A stretch of DNA of 64,000 nt. Source: Flavobacteriaceae bacterium UBA3339. Its GTDB lineage: Bacteria; Bacteroidota; Bacteroidia; Flavobacteriales; Flavobacteriaceae. The DNA lies in the NCBI GenBank assembly GCA_002360925.1, contig DERN01000002.1:1-64000 (forward strand). Direction: 5' to 3'. The notes beneath the pieces were generated by a model. That model saw nothing but the letters and a program-made list of their open reading frames with translations, searched no databases and was not told the origin of the DNA. The position numbers were made by a program, and so were the translations under genes. Positions 24,201 through 33,752 of this stretch are shown one piece after another; position 1 is the first letter of the stretch, and each line of letters begins with the position of its first letter.

Positions 24201-25499
24201 CTATTTTATCACAACCGATTGTACATTAGCAAATTCATATAAAGCGAAATGCGATAATTCGCGACCGTAACCCGAATTTTTAATTCCACCAAAAGGAACG
24301 TGCGGATCCGAGATAACCATTTCGTTAATAAATACGGCACCTTCTTCAAAAAGTGACAAATACGGTTTTAACTTTTCAGGGTTTTGCGTAAAAACACTTA
24401 CACCTAATCCAAAATCAGATTGATTACTTAAATCCAAAGCCTCATCGATTGTTTTAAATGAAACAATGGCAGCTAAAGGTCCAAAAGTTTCTTCTTTAAA
24501 AACCTTCATATCGGTTGTTACATGGGTTAAAACGGTTGGTTCAAAAAAGGCTCCAGTACGTTTTCCGCCTGTTACCAACTGCGCTCCTTTAGCAATACTT
24601 TCGTGCATTTGTTTCTCTAATTCTTCGGCTAAATCTTCACGAGCCATTGCACCAAACGTAACCGTTTCATCAAACTTATCGCCTATCTTTAAAGTTTGTA
24701 ATTTTGTTTTGTACAACTCTGTAAAAGTGTCTAAAACGTTTTCCTGAATCAAGAAACGTTTTCCGGCAATACAGCTTTGCCCCGCATTTTGCATGCGCGC
24801 ATTCACTGCAACTTCAGCAGCTTTTTCTAAATCGGCATCTTCACAAACAATAAAAGCATTGCTTCCGCCTAATTCTAACACACACTTTTTTAAATGCTTT
24901 CCGGCAGTTTCGGCAACCGAACGCCCCGCATGCTCGCTTCCCGTTAACGAAACCGCTTTTACAATAGGGTTTGCAATTACAGCAGCAACCTCATCGCTTT
25001 TTATCGCCAAGTTTTTATAAACAGGAAAATCTAATTCGGGTACATTGAAAACGTCTTCTAACGCTTGGGCGCTTAACGGAACATTCGAAGCATGTTTTAA
25101 CACGAACGTATTTCCGACGATTAAACTGGGAATTACAAAACGAAAAACTTGCCAAAACGGAAAGTTCCAAGGCATTACACCTAATAAAACGCCTAAAGGA
25201 CGAAACGTAATATAGCTTTTTGTCCATTTGGTTTTTACGACTTGTTCTTTTAAAAAGTCGGCAGCATTTTCGATATAATAATCACACAAATAAGCGCATT
25301 TTTCGACTTCGGCAATCGATTGTTTAATTGGTTTGTTCATATCGGTTGTAATGGCACGCGCGTATTCGTTTTTGTTTTCTAACAAACGAAGTTTAATTTT
25401 CTTTACGATTTCGATTCGATCTTCGATCGAAAAAGTTCGCCATTTTAGAAACGACGATTGCACCACTTCTAAAATTTGTTCTGTATGATCTTTTTCCAT
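24201..25499 (-). CDS. NAD(P)-dependent aldehyde dehydrogenase (succinate-semialdehyde type)
   Basis: A 432-residue ALDH. The catalytic Cys 243 (AGQSCIAGKR) and general base Glu 209 (VLELGGSNAF) are present, with MPWNFPFWQV and SLTGSEHAGR of the cofactor fold and EETFGPLAAI near the C-terminus. The pattern is closest to the short succinate-semialdehyde dehydrogenases; it lacks about 20-50 N-terminal residues of longer ALDHs. It stands alone, with a repeat-bearing gap upstream, so the physiological substrate is not indicated by context. Confidence 0.9.
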   Translation of the reverse strand: MEKDHTEQILEVVQSSFLKWRTFSIEDRIEIVKKIKLRLLENKNEYARAITTDMNKPIKQSIAEVEKCAYLCDYYIENAADFLKEQVVKTKWTKSYITFRPLGVLLGVMPWNFPFWQVFRFVIPSLIVGNTFVLKHASNVPLSAQALEDVFNVPELDFPVYKNLAIKSDEVAAVIANPIVKAVSLTGSEHAGRSVAETAGKHLKKCVLELGGSNAFIVCEDADLEKAAEVAVNARMQNAGQSCIAGKRFLIQENVLDTFTELYKTKLQTLKIGDKFDETVTFGAMAREDLAEELEKQMHESIAKGAQLVTGGKRTGAFFEPTVLTHVTTDMKVFKEETFGPLAAIVSFKTIDEALDLSNQSDFGLGVSVFTQNPEKLKPYLSLFEEGAVFINEMVISDPHVPFGGIKNSGYGRELSHFALYEFANVQSVVIK

Positions 25500-25538
25500 T
25501 TTTATCTTTTTTACTACTTAATAACTTTTTGTTTTAAT

Positions 25539-25570
25539 TTGTCAGATTTCTTTTTTCGTCGAAATGACAA
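25539..25570. repeat. Inverted-repeat element, copy A
   Basis: A short palindromic element, TTGTCAGATTTC ... CGTCGAAATGACAA, with TTGTCA and TGACAA at its ends. CGTCGAAATGACA (25557-25569) recurs exactly at 45669-45681 and 62193-62205. It lies in the 290-base gap between the aldehyde dehydrogenase and batE, which holds no gene. Confidence 0.6.
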
Positions 25571-25582
25571 GACATTCCTTTA

Positions 25583-25670
25583 AAAACGTTGAGACCTTTT
25601 GTCCAAAACGTCTTGACGTTTTACCCAAAACCCTTCGACGTTTTCTCTAAAACCTTTAGACGTTTTTAAA
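25583..25670. repeat. Four-copy 22-bp tandem repeat
   Basis: Four consecutive 22-base units start at 25583, 25605, 25627 and 25649, each beginning AAAAC and most containing GACGTTTT. Unit 2 holds the perfect palindrome AAAACGTC-TT-GACGTTTT. Units differ at several positions, so the array is old. It is non-coding, between the aldehyde dehydrogenase and batE. Confidence 0.75.
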
Positions 25671-25750
25671 CCCTTGCCAAACGTGGGTTACGAGAGGGGA
25701 ATTTTGTTTTGTTTTTAAATTCTGTCCCAATCAATGTTCTATAAAGTTAT

Positions 25751-25785
25751 AAAATAAAAATGGTAAGCCTTTGCGCTCACCATTT
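25751..25785 (-). terminator. Bat operon terminator
   Basis: AAATGGTGAGC pairs with GCTTACCATTT on the minus strand through one G-U pair, followed by TTTTATTTT. It lies 5 bases after the batE stop. Confidence 0.75.
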
Positions 25786-25789
25786 CTTA

Positions 25790-26545
25790 TTAATATTGCT
25801 TAACATTATTTTTTTCAACCCAGCCAATAGTATCGTTTTGTAATTGAATTTTAATCCACTGATTGGTTTCGTCTTTAATAAAACCTTTTGATCCTTCGGG
25901 CACTTTCGAAAGTATTTTCGAAATACTTCGAGGTTCGGTCATCAAAGAGGTTTCTTTATGAACAAAAATAACATAATGATTTGTTGTTAAGTATTTGGAT
26001 TGATTTGTTGAAATGAAGTATCCGCAAACACTTAAAACCAACATCAAAATTCCTAAACCGAATAACATTTTCTTTAACGAACTGTTGTTTAAAAACAGAT
26101 AGAAAACAAGAAATCCTACTCCTAAAAACATGGTTCCCAACGCAACGTATGCCCACATATTCGGACTTAAAAAATCGAAAACGCTATACAACATTTGTTG
26201 TTGCGGAATAGGTAAATTGCCTTTGGTTGAACCGATTTTTAGCTTTTCGGCAAACGAAAGATTTACTTTTGCTTGTTCGTAATTAGGATTCAGCTTTAAG
26301 GCTTTTTCTAAATGATAAATACTTAATCCTGTATTTTGCATTTTTAAATACGAAGTTCCCAAGTTGTAATGAAGCGTTGCATTTAACGAATCGGTTTTAA
26401 CTAATTCGGAAAAAACGGATGTGGCTTCTTTATACTCTTTCTTTGCAAACGCTTCGATTCCTTTTGAAAACAACGCATCATTTTGCTGAGCAAACACGAA
26501 GTTTCCTAAAATAAAACACCAAAAAAGCACTATATATTTTTTCAT
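25790..26545 (-). CDS. batE: BatE-like TPR and SH3 protein
   Basis: A 251-residue protein: signal peptide (1-19), TPR repeats (about 22-105, with LHYNLGTSYLKMQNTGLSIYH-type helices), two membrane helices (about 130-180), and an SH3-like end with SLMTEPRSISKILSKVPEGS and TIGWVEKNNV. This is the BatE arrangement. It is the last gene of the locus, six bases after batD, and a terminator follows. Confidence 0.88.
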   Translation of the reverse strand: MKKYIVLFWCFILGNFVFAQQNDALFSKGIEAFAKKEYKEATSVFSELVKTDSLNATLHYNLGTSYLKMQNTGLSIYHLEKALKLNPNYEQAKVNLSFAEKLKIGSTKGNLPIPQQQMLYSVFDFLSPNMWAYVALGTMFLGVGFLVFYLFLNNSSLKKMLFGLGILMLVLSVCGYFISTNQSKYLTTNHYVIFVHKETSLMTEPRSISKILSKVPEGSKGFIKDETNQWIKIQLQNDTIGWVEKNNVKQY

Positions 26546-26551
26546 ATCACT

Positions 26552-28381
26552 TTACTTTTTTAATTGTTTATCGATCGAATTAATCCATTGCGCCGCCAAA
26601 TCATAATCGTTTTGCATGGTTTGAATATCCATTTGCGCGTAACGAGCCATTTCGCAAGTTGTTTTTAATTGCATAAAAGTCGATATATCTTCTGTCGAAA
26701 TTTGATGATGTTCTAGCAATTCAGTTATGGTTTCGTTGCTCATTTCCGAAGTTTCGATTTTTAAACGTGCTTTTAAATAATTATGCATGCAACGCTCTAA
26801 AGCTTCGTAAAATGCTTCTTTATTTCCAATTTTCGTTTTCGCAGCCGACAAATATTTCTTCGCCAGTTTGTTCGTTGCTTTTAATCGATTTCCTTCTGTA
26901 TTTCCGGCATTTTTCTCGATTTGGTTTCTCGTTACAAAAGCAATCGGAAGCAACACTAAAGGTAACAGCCACCAAGCGTAAAACGAATTGTTTTCGGTCA
27001 AGAAATTTCCTTCATTCCAAACAATCGTTTTGTCTAAAGGTTGCATTTCCTGTTTGTTTGCTATTTCATTCGCTGTCGTTTGCGGTTTGTTTGTGGGCAA
27101 TTCAGGACCTTCTGTAACTTCTATCGTGATAGAATCGGTTGTAATGGTTTTATAGCTTTTAGAAATCACGTCGAAATAAGAAAACAACAAAGGTTCTATC
27201 GTGTAAGTTCCTTTATATTGTGGTACAATTACGTATTTTTCGGTTTTTGTACCTTCCATTCCCGACGACATATTTTTAGAAACTTTTCCCAATTTCTCCG
27301 GATCGTACAATTCCAACGCATTCGGCGTTACAGGTTTTGGCAAGGTTAATAAATCTAAATTTCCTTTTCCTTGAACTGTTACGGTTAGTTCTAATGTTTC
27401 GTTGGCTTTTAGTTTTGTTTTATTTGCTTTAGCCGAAAAAGTATAAGTTCCTACTGCGCCCGTAAAATCGGCAGGTTGCTTATCTAATGGCAAGGATTTT
27501 ACCTGAAGTGTTTTAGAGCCCGAAGAATATATTTTTTTACGATTTCCGATTTCTCTTCTTCCAAAAACATCTTCTCTTCCAGTAAAATATTGCTCGTCGA
27601 TTTCTAATTCTAACGGATCAATTTTTAAAGTTCCGTCTTTTTGTGGAAGCAAAACCGCTTTTTGCAAAGGAAGATAACGATACACTTTTCCGTTTAAAGT
27701 TGCTTCCGACAATTGCATTTCTTTTTGCTCTATTGTATGATTCCAGAAGTTTTCGTACTTAGGCGCATTTTTTACGCCCATTGAACTAATTCCCGCATCG
27801 GCTCCCAAATACAAACCATATTCTACCGTAACCGGTTCGTTTAAATACACATTGGTTTTCGAAACTTTTGCAACAACATGAATTCCCGTTCCTACATTTT
27901 GCGGAGTTTGTGGTTGCTGTTGCTGGCGACGACCAAAAAACTCTTCTTCGATTTCGCGCATTCTGGCAAAAGGATCGTTACGGCGTTGTTGGCGCGGATC
28001 TTCCTGAACGGCATCGCCTACTTTTATCGTAACAGGTTGTGTTTTATAAACTTTCCCTTGATACTCGACACTAGCCGGACCAATGGTTAAATCTCCTTTT
28101 TTTTGCGGCTGTACAACAAACGAAAAACTAAACTCGTTTCGCGATTCGCCATTTACCCACATATAATTTTGTGATTGCATTGGACCTGCAACGACATCGA
28201 AATTTTGAAACGAAGGGAACTTAAAGTTCGAACCTTTTTCGTTCATGGTAAACTTAACTTCGATTCGTTCATTAATTCCAATAGACTGGCGGCTCACTTC
28301 GGTTCTGAATTGAAATTGAGCTAAAGAAACCGCACTTGTACATAATGCTAAAAACGTATATAAGAAATGTTTTACGAACAT
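26552..28381 (-). CDS. batD: BatD protein
   Basis: A 609-residue membrane protein with a signal peptide (MFVKHFLYTFLALC...), a long periplasmic beta-sandwich region matching BatD (from VSRQSIGINERIEVKFTM), a membrane helix near residue 460 (FYAWWLLPLVLLPIAFV) and a cytoplasmic helical tail. The Gln/Arg-rich loop FFGRRQQQQPQTP near residue 145 is low complexity. The ATG at 28381, one base after the batC stop, fits the signal peptide; an upstream ATG at 28465 would overlap batC by 83 bases. Confidence 0.9.
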   Translation of the reverse strand: MFVKHFLYTFLALCTSAVSLAQFQFRTEVSRQSIGINERIEVKFTMNEKGSNFKFPSFQNFDVVAGPMQSQNYMWVNGESRNEFSFSFVVQPQKKGDLTIGPASVEYQGKVYKTQPVTIKVGDAVQEDPRQQRRNDPFARMREIEEEFFGRRQQQQPQTPQNVGTGIHVVAKVSKTNVYLNEPVTVEYGLYLGADAGISSMGVKNAPKYENFWNHTIEQKEMQLSEATLNGKVYRYLPLQKAVLLPQKDGTLKIDPLELEIDEQYFTGREDVFGRREIGNRKKIYSSGSKTLQVKSLPLDKQPADFTGAVGTYTFSAKANKTKLKANETLELTVTVQGKGNLDLLTLPKPVTPNALELYDPEKLGKVSKNMSSGMEGTKTEKYVIVPQYKGTYTIEPLLFSYFDVISKSYKTITTDSITIEVTEGPELPTNKPQTTANEIANKQEMQPLDKTIVWNEGNFLTENNSFYAWWLLPLVLLPIAFVTRNQIEKNAGNTEGNRLKATNKLAKKYLSAAKTKIGNKEAFYEALERCMHNYLKARLKIETSEMSNETITELLEHHQISTEDISTFMQLKTTCEMARYAQMDIQTMQNDYDLAAQWINSIDKQLKK

Positions 28382-28382
28382 A

Positions 28383-29180
28383 TTACCAATCTTTTGTTGA
28401 CGGAGATGAAACCGGTTTTCCTTTTTGTTCGCGTCCTTGAATACGTTCGCGAACGCCTTGTTCATGATTATCGAGCGCTTTTAACATGTTTTCCATTTGT
28501 TGTCTAGACTGCTCTTGTTTTTGTTGTTGCGGATCGGGCTTGGGCTGTTGTTTCTTTTGCTCATCGTCTTTTCCGTCTTTATTTTGATCTTTTTTATCCT
28601 GATCGCCTTTATCATCTTTAGGATCTTTCTTATCTTGATCCTTTTGATCTTTGTCGTTTTTATTGTCCTTGTTCTGGTCTTGCTTATTCTGATCCTTGTT
28701 TTGATCTTTATTGTCTTTATTATCCTTGTTATCTTTATTTTGATTCGGATTTTCTTTCTGCATTTTCTTCGCTAAAGCATAATTGTAGCGCGTTTGTTCA
28801 TCGTTCGGATTGTTGCGCAAAGCATTTTTATAAGCTTCAACCGCATTTCCGTAATCTTTTAACTGCATAAACGCATTGCCCATATTATGAAAAATATCGT
28901 GTTTTTCGGTTTTGGATTTCGCCGTTTTTAAAGCGGTTTGGTATGACGAAACAGCTTCGTTCATAGATTGCATGCGGTAAATACTATTGGCTTTATTATA
29001 CAAAGAAGCCGAATTTTCTTTTGTTTTGGCAGAAGCTTTACGATAAGTTTGTTCGGCTTTGGTATAGTTTTTTACTCCGAAACTTTGATTTCCGTTTGCC
29101 AACTGCGAATTGTATGATTGTGCCTGAACGGCATTCATGAAAAACAATTGCAAAACAACGATATACCAAAAATACTTCAT
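28383..29180 (-). CDS. batC: BatC TPR protein with charged low-complexity region
   Basis: A 265-residue protein: signal peptide (1-20), three TPR-like repeats (about 23-140, including NPNDEQTRYNYALAK), then a region of about 85 residues made almost only of Asn, Asp, Lys and Gln (about 147-232), and a basic tail ending KGKPVSSPSTKDW. The low-complexity stretch is encoded by imperfect GAT/AAA/AAC codon runs, so it likely varies in length between strains. One base separates it from batB upstream and from batD downstream. Confidence 0.9.
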   Translation of the reverse strand: MKYFWYIVVLQLFFMNAVQAQSYNSQLANGNQSFGVKNYTKAEQTYRKASAKTKENSASLYNKANSIYRMQSMNEAVSSYQTALKTAKSKTEKHDIFHNMGNAFMQLKDYGNAVEAYKNALRNNPNDEQTRYNYALAKKMQKENPNQNKDNKDNKDNKDQNKDQNKQDQNKDNKNDKDQKDQDKKDPKDDKGDQDKKDQNKDGKDDEQKKQQPKPDPQQQKQEQSRQQMENMLKALDNHEQGVRERIQGREQKGKPVSSPSTKDW

Positions 29181-29181
29181 G

Positions 29182-30216
29182 TTATTTTTCGTTAAATAAG
29201 TTCAATTTTTTCATCCAAGCGGTTTTTCTTTCTAAAACCAATCCGTCGATTATCAATAAGATTAAGGCTAAACCGATAAACCATTGAAATTGTGATTGAA
29301 AATCGGCAATTTGTTGCGATTCAAAATCGGTCTTTTCAATCTTTTGCAAGGTTTGATCTACCAATTGCAATACTTCTTCGGTTTTGCTTCCGTACATAAA
29401 AACACCTCCGGTTCCTTTAGCAACTTCTTTCAAAGTGCTTTCGTTCATTTGGGTAATGACGGTATTTCCTTCTGCATCTTTCTTAAAATCGACAATCTTT
29501 CCGTTTTGCTTAATCGGAATTTGAGCTCCTTCCGGAGTTCCCACACCAATGGTAATAATCTTGATCCCTTTTTCTTTCGCAACGGAAATCGCATCGCTGA
29601 TTCCTTCTCCGTGATCTTCTCCGTCCGAAATCAAAATCATGACTTTACTTGTTTTAGGATCGTCGAAATAATTACTTCCAACTTCAATTGCATCACGCAA
29701 CGCTGTTCCCATCGATGAAACCATATCGGTGTGCATATCTTGCAAATACATTTTTGCCATGTTGTAATCGGTCGTAATCGGTAACATAGGAAACGCCGAA
29801 CCTGCGTAACCCACAATTCCAATTCGATCGGAAGCCAGATTATTGATAATTTGCGTTGCCAATTGCTTGGTTTTTCCTAAACGCGAAGGCGCAATATCTT
29901 CTGCCAGCATACTTTTCGAAACGTCGATTGCAAATACAATATCGACTCCTTGTCGTTTTACAGTTTCGATCTTTGTTCCGAATTTTGGATTAACTAAAGC
30001 AAAAATCAACAAAGCAACTGTTGTAGTTAACAATGTTATTTTTATTAAAGGTTTGCTTGTTGTCGAAGCTTCGGGCGCTAATCTTTTAAGATAATTTCCC
30101 GAACCAAATTCGGCTATTTTTCTTTTTTTCCAAGAGGTATTCCATAAATATACGGCTATTAATACAGGTATTAACAGGAGCAAATAGAAATAGTTTGGTG
30201 TATCTAATCCCCACAT
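29182..30216 (-). CDS. batB: BatB von Willebrand A-domain membrane protein
   Basis: A 344-residue protein with two N-terminal helices (about 8-25, 57-75), a vWA domain with a complete MIDAS motif (DVSKSM, plus the Thr and Asp later on in TDYNMAKM and SDGEDHG), and a C-terminal helix (about 315-332). The vWA domain should face the periplasm. It pairs with BatA upstream; one base separates the two. Confidence 0.92.
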   Translation of the reverse strand: MWGLDTPNYFYLLLLIPVLIAVYLWNTSWKKRKIAEFGSGNYLKRLAPEASTTSKPLIKITLLTTTVALLIFALVNPKFGTKIETVKRQGVDIVFAIDVSKSMLAEDIAPSRLGKTKQLATQIINNLASDRIGIVGYAGSAFPMLPITTDYNMAKMYLQDMHTDMVSSMGTALRDAIEVGSNYFDDPKTSKVMILISDGEDHGEGISDAISVAKEKGIKIITIGVGTPEGAQIPIKQNGKIVDFKKDAEGNTVITQMNESTLKEVAKGTGGVFMYGSKTEEVLQLVDQTLQKIEKTDFESQQIADFQSQFQWFIGLALILLIIDGLVLERKTAWMKKLNLFNEK

Positions 30217-30217
30217 A

Positions 30218-31219
30218 TTACACGAATCCTTTAAATAATGTTTTTCTTGAAATGAAGTCGATCAACAGTAAAATCAAAGCGAATAAAACAAACGGACGAA
30301 ATAATTCGCTACGTTGTACAAAGTTTTGTTCGTCTATTTTTGTTTTTTCTAATTGATTGATCTCCTCGTAAATTTTCTCTAAGCTTTTAGTATCGGTTGC
30401 ACGGAAATATTTTCCGCCCGTTTTTAACGCAATACTTTTCATTAACTCTTCGTCGATTTCGACTTTCATGCGTTTATATTCCAATTCGCCTCTTGGATTT
30501 ATCGCAACCGGCGTTTCTGCCATTCCGTTTGTTCCAATTCCGATGGTATACACTTTAATTTTGAATTCTTTGGCGATATCGGCAGCCATTTGCGGATCGA
30601 CCAATCCGGAATTATTAACTCCGTCGGTCATTAAAATCACGACTTTACTTTTTGCCTGACTATCTTTTAATCGATTAACGGCTGTTGCCAAACCTACGCC
30701 AATTGCGGTTCCGTCTTGAATAATGCGATCGTATTTAATATCTTCCAAAGCATTTAGCAACACATTTTTATCGCTTGTTACAGGCGATTTTGTGTACGCT
30801 TCGGCAGCATAAACTACAATTCCCAATCGATCGTTTGCACGATCTTTGATAAAATCTGCGGCCACTTTTTTCAAAGCTTCTAATCGATTTGGTTTTAAAT
30901 CGCGCGCCAGCATCGAACCCGAAACATCGGTCGATAATACAATATCGATTCCGTTTGTGATTTTGGTTTTCGTACTTTGATCAACAGCCTGAGGTCTTGC
31001 CAATGCAACAACCAACGTCGCAAATGCCAAAATACGCAAAACAAAAAGCAACGGATAGATTTTTGCCAACAACGTTTTAGTTGCTTTAAAACCTTGAATG
31101 TTGCTAATTTTTACAGGTACTTTTTCATTTTTACGATTGGTGTACCAATACCATCCTAAAGGAAGTAAAAGCAGCAACAACCAGAAAAAATGCGGATGTA
31201 AAAATGTTATATTACTCAT
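30218..31219 (-). CDS. batA: BatA von Willebrand A-domain membrane protein
   Basis: A 333-residue protein with the same layout as BatB: N-terminal helices (about 10-25, 55-75), a vWA domain with MIDAS DVSGSM, and a C-terminal helix (about 308-325). Its start overlaps the stop of the upstream gene by 8 bases. BatA and BatB were linked to aerotolerance in Bacteroides; the mechanism is not known. Confidence 0.92.
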   Translation of the reverse strand: MSNITFLHPHFFWLLLLLLPLGWYWYTNRKNEKVPVKISNIQGFKATKTLLAKIYPLLFVLRILAFATLVVALARPQAVDQSTKTKITNGIDIVLSTDVSGSMLARDLKPNRLEALKKVAADFIKDRANDRLGIVVYAAEAYTKSPVTSDKNVLLNALEDIKYDRIIQDGTAIGVGLATAVNRLKDSQAKSKVVILMTDGVNNSGLVDPQMAADIAKEFKIKVYTIGIGTNGMAETPVAINPRGELEYKRMKVEIDEELMKSIALKTGGKYFRATDTKSLEKIYEEINQLEKTKIDEQNFVQRSELFRPFVLFALILLLIDFISRKTLFKGFV

Positions 31220-32813
31220 TTGAATTTTCTACATTTAATTGGATTGACTCAATAACCTTTTGGTTTATTTTTTCTCCGTATTCATCGCCTTCTTTAAACA
31301 GAACAGCTACTTCTTGAATGCCTTTGCTTTGAGCAAAAATGTACATTTCGTACGATAGTTTAATCGCTTCGCCCGAAATAAAGTTTTGAGCAGTAAAACT
31401 TCCTTTTCCGCGAATTCCTTTAATTCCGTTTTGCGTAAATTCATCAACATTCGATGTAATGTCTTTTGCACCGTATTGTTTTCCAACCATATCCAATTTA
31501 TATTGATACAATTGCTTTAAATCAAGCGAATCGTTGGTTTGTGTAGCAGTTGTTCCTACAGCAATAACCAATTGCGTTTTTAAGTTGGCATAAGTGAATA
31601 CGCTGGTTTGCGAACTTTGTTTTTCTTTATCAGATTGTGGTGTTTGCACGCGCGTTAAGGCTTCTGGAGTACTTAAAATAACCGCCGGAAATCCGTAATC
31701 AGAAGTTACCCATTCTCTGTTATACAAACTTTTATTCGATTCGAACATACTCCATTCCGCACCTTCTTTAACAGCCTGAACCAAATAAACGATTCCGGTT
31801 ACAAAAAGCATTAAAACAGTAACTGCAATAGGCAACCACGTTCGCATTTGTTTGCGTTTTTTAAATCGGCGTTCGCGTAATTTTACTCGTTCCGATTGTT
31901 CTTCCGAGAAGCGAGGAATTGCTTTATCGATCGAAACCGAAACCACTTCGGAAACTCTTCGGTCTTGTTCGATTTCGTTCATCATAGGTTCCGATTTTGC
32001 AAATTTTACCAAATCGGCTGTTTGTAAAACGCGTTTTAAATCGTTAACCGTTTCGCGACTTAACTGAATTTTCTTTTCCTGAACGGTTTTAATCAAATGC
32101 TGAATTAATTCGGAAGACGTTGATTCTTTTGCAGGAATTTCGAAAACTTCTTCGATATAATCTCTAATAACATCTGTCATTTCAGAATAATACGATTTTA
32201 CATCGCCGCTCATTACCAAACGTTTCGAATCTAAAAGTTGTAACTTTTTCGTTACTTTTTCTAACGGCGTTTTGTATAAATCTTCTTCCGTAAGATTTTT
32301 ATTCTGAATGCGTTTAATGATAAAATAAGCTGCAACGCCAGCTGCAAAACACAATAAAATCGCAATTAAATACTTCCACAATTTGTAGGTATCGGTTTGG
32401 CTTCCAATCTGCGTTTTAATATCGTACATCGGTTGTTTTGTTGTATCAACCTCAACATTGTGAACTTTTATATCGAACAAATTGGTTTGATGATTTTTTC
32501 CGTCCACATAAACCGACATTCTTGGCAACGTATATGAACCAGAATCGAACTGAGTTAAAACGTATTTTTTAATCAATTCCATTCGGTCGTTTTCCAGAAT
32601 CGTATCGATTTTGCTTTGTTCTAAAACTTCGAAAGGTCCCATTGCCTTTCCGTCGGGAAAAACAACTTTACTATTTTTATTTGCCGCAGCTTTAATCGTA
32701 AAATTAAACGCCGAACCAATTTTTATGTCTGTTGAATCTACGCTCGATGTTACTTGCCCAAACGAAGTCAACGTAACAAATCCCATCAAAAACGCAACTA
32801 ATATTTTGTTCAT
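31212..32813 (-). CDS. Bat-locus membrane protein of unassigned function
   Basis: A 533-residue protein with a signal peptide (MNKILVAFLMGFVTLTSFGQ), a periplasmic beta domain resembling the N-terminal part of BatD (about 22-130), a membrane helix (about 150-168), a cytoplasmic region with charged helices, a second membrane helix near 330 and a C-terminal domain. The layout recalls DUF4381-type proteins in MoxR-vWA operons. Start at 32813, one base after the DUF58 stop; longer in-frame starts would lie inside that gene. Confidence 0.75.
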   Translation of the reverse strand: MNKILVAFLMGFVTLTSFGQVTSSVDSTDIKIGSAFNFTIKAAANKNSKVVFPDGKAMGPFEVLEQSKIDTILENDRMELIKKYVLTQFDSGSYTLPRMSVYVDGKNHQTNLFDIKVHNVEVDTTKQPMYDIKTQIGSQTDTYKLWKYLIAILLCFAAGVAAYFIIKRIQNKNLTEEDLYKTPLEKVTKKLQLLDSKRLVMSGDVKSYYSEMTDVIRDYIEEVFEIPAKESTSSELIQHLIKTVQEKKIQLSRETVNDLKRVLQTADLVKFAKSEPMMNEIEQDRRVSEVVSVSIDKAIPRFSEEQSERVKLRERRFKKRKQMRTWLPIAVTVLMLFVTGIVYLVQAVKEGAEWSMFESNKSLYNREWVTSDYGFPAVILSTPEALTRVQTPQSDKEKQSSQTSVFTYANLKTQLVIAVGTTATQTNDSLDLKQLYQYKLDMVGKQYGAKDITSNVDEFTQNGIKGIRGKGSFTAQNFISGEAIKLSYEMYIFAQSKGIQEVAVLFKEGDEYGEKINQKVIESIQLNVENSNE

Positions 32814-32814
32814 T

Positions 32815-33678
32815 TTAACGTGCTTTAAAATAAGCCAATAGCTTTTTAACATAGCTTTCATCTGTTCGGGTTTTAATAACGCCCGCACCACTTTTTGTAA
32901 ACGACGACGTGAAATAGTTTTCCAAATCTTCGTAATGATCTCGATAAGCATTTCGTACTTGCGCATCGCTTGTATTTACGTACATGGTTTCGTTCGTTTC
33001 GGCATCTTGCATTAAAACGTAACCAATATTCGTAAGTTCTTTTTCGCGTTTATCGTACACTTTTATTCCAGTAACATCGTGGCGTTTTGCAGCAATTCTT
33101 AAAACGCGATCATAATCTTTGGTCATAAAATCGGACAGAACAAAAACAATCGCTTTTTTCTTCATCACTTTTGAAAGATATTCTAAAGCCTGACCAATAT
33201 TTGTTTGATTGCTTTTGGGTTTAAATTGAATCAATTCGCGAATGATTCTTAAAATATGCGATTTCCCTTTTTTGGGCGGAATGAACAATTCGATTTGATC
33301 CGAAAATAAGATCAATCCAATTTTATCGTTGTTTGTTGTAGCCGAAAAAGCCAATGTTGCTGCAATTTCTGTAACAATATCGCGCTTAAAATCGTTTGTT
33401 GAACCAAAATCTTGCGATCCGCTAATATCAACCATTAACATTAAAGTTAATTCGCGCTCTTCTTCGAACACTTTTACGAAAGGTTCGTTGTAACGCGCTG
33501 TTACATTCCAGTCGATTGCACGGATATCGTCGCCATATTGATATTGGCGCACTTCGGAAAACGACATTCCTTTTCCTTTGAACGACGTATGATATTCGCC
33601 CGAGAAAATATGATCGCTTAACCGACGTGTTTTTATCTCGATTTTTCGAACCTTTTGTAAAATATCTTTTGTTTCCAT
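32815..33678 (-). CDS. DUF58 (MoxR-associated vWA-like) protein
   Basis: A 287-residue cytoplasmic protein. The DUF58 signature YQYGDDIRAIDWNVTAR (near 45-62) precedes a vWA-like fold with DISGSQD (near 90). DUF58 proteins occur with MoxR ATPases and are thought to act as chaperone partners. It lies 74 bases after moxR and one base before the next gene. Confidence 0.93.
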   Translation of the reverse strand: METKDILQKVRKIEIKTRRLSDHIFSGEYHTSFKGKGMSFSEVRQYQYGDDIRAIDWNVTARYNEPFVKVFEEERELTLMLMVDISGSQDFGSTNDFKRDIVTEIAATLAFSATTNNDKIGLILFSDQIELFIPPKKGKSHILRIIRELIQFKPKSNQTNIGQALEYLSKVMKKKAIVFVLSDFMTKDYDRVLRIAAKRHDVTGIKVYDKREKELTNIGYVLMQDAETNETMYVNTSDAQVRNAYRDHYEDLENYFTSSFTKSGAGVIKTRTDESYVKKLLAYFKAR

Positions 33679-33752
33679 TTTTTTGTTTAAGGTTTAAAGT
33701 TTTCTTTGTTTCATGTTGCTGTAACTTGAAACATTAAACTTGAAACAAAATT

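Noticed and set aside
25583..25670. Possible CRISPR array
   Set aside because: The 22-base units are directly joined and diverged, with no unique spacers and no cas genes in the window.
26767..27349. Plus-strand open frames over batD
   Set aside because: They run antisense to a well-supported gene, lack family features and have irregular composition.
28497..28775. Plus-strand Leu/Ile-rich open frame over batC
   Set aside because: It is the reverse reading of the Asn/Asp/Lys codon runs of batC, which gives artificial hydrophobic stretches.
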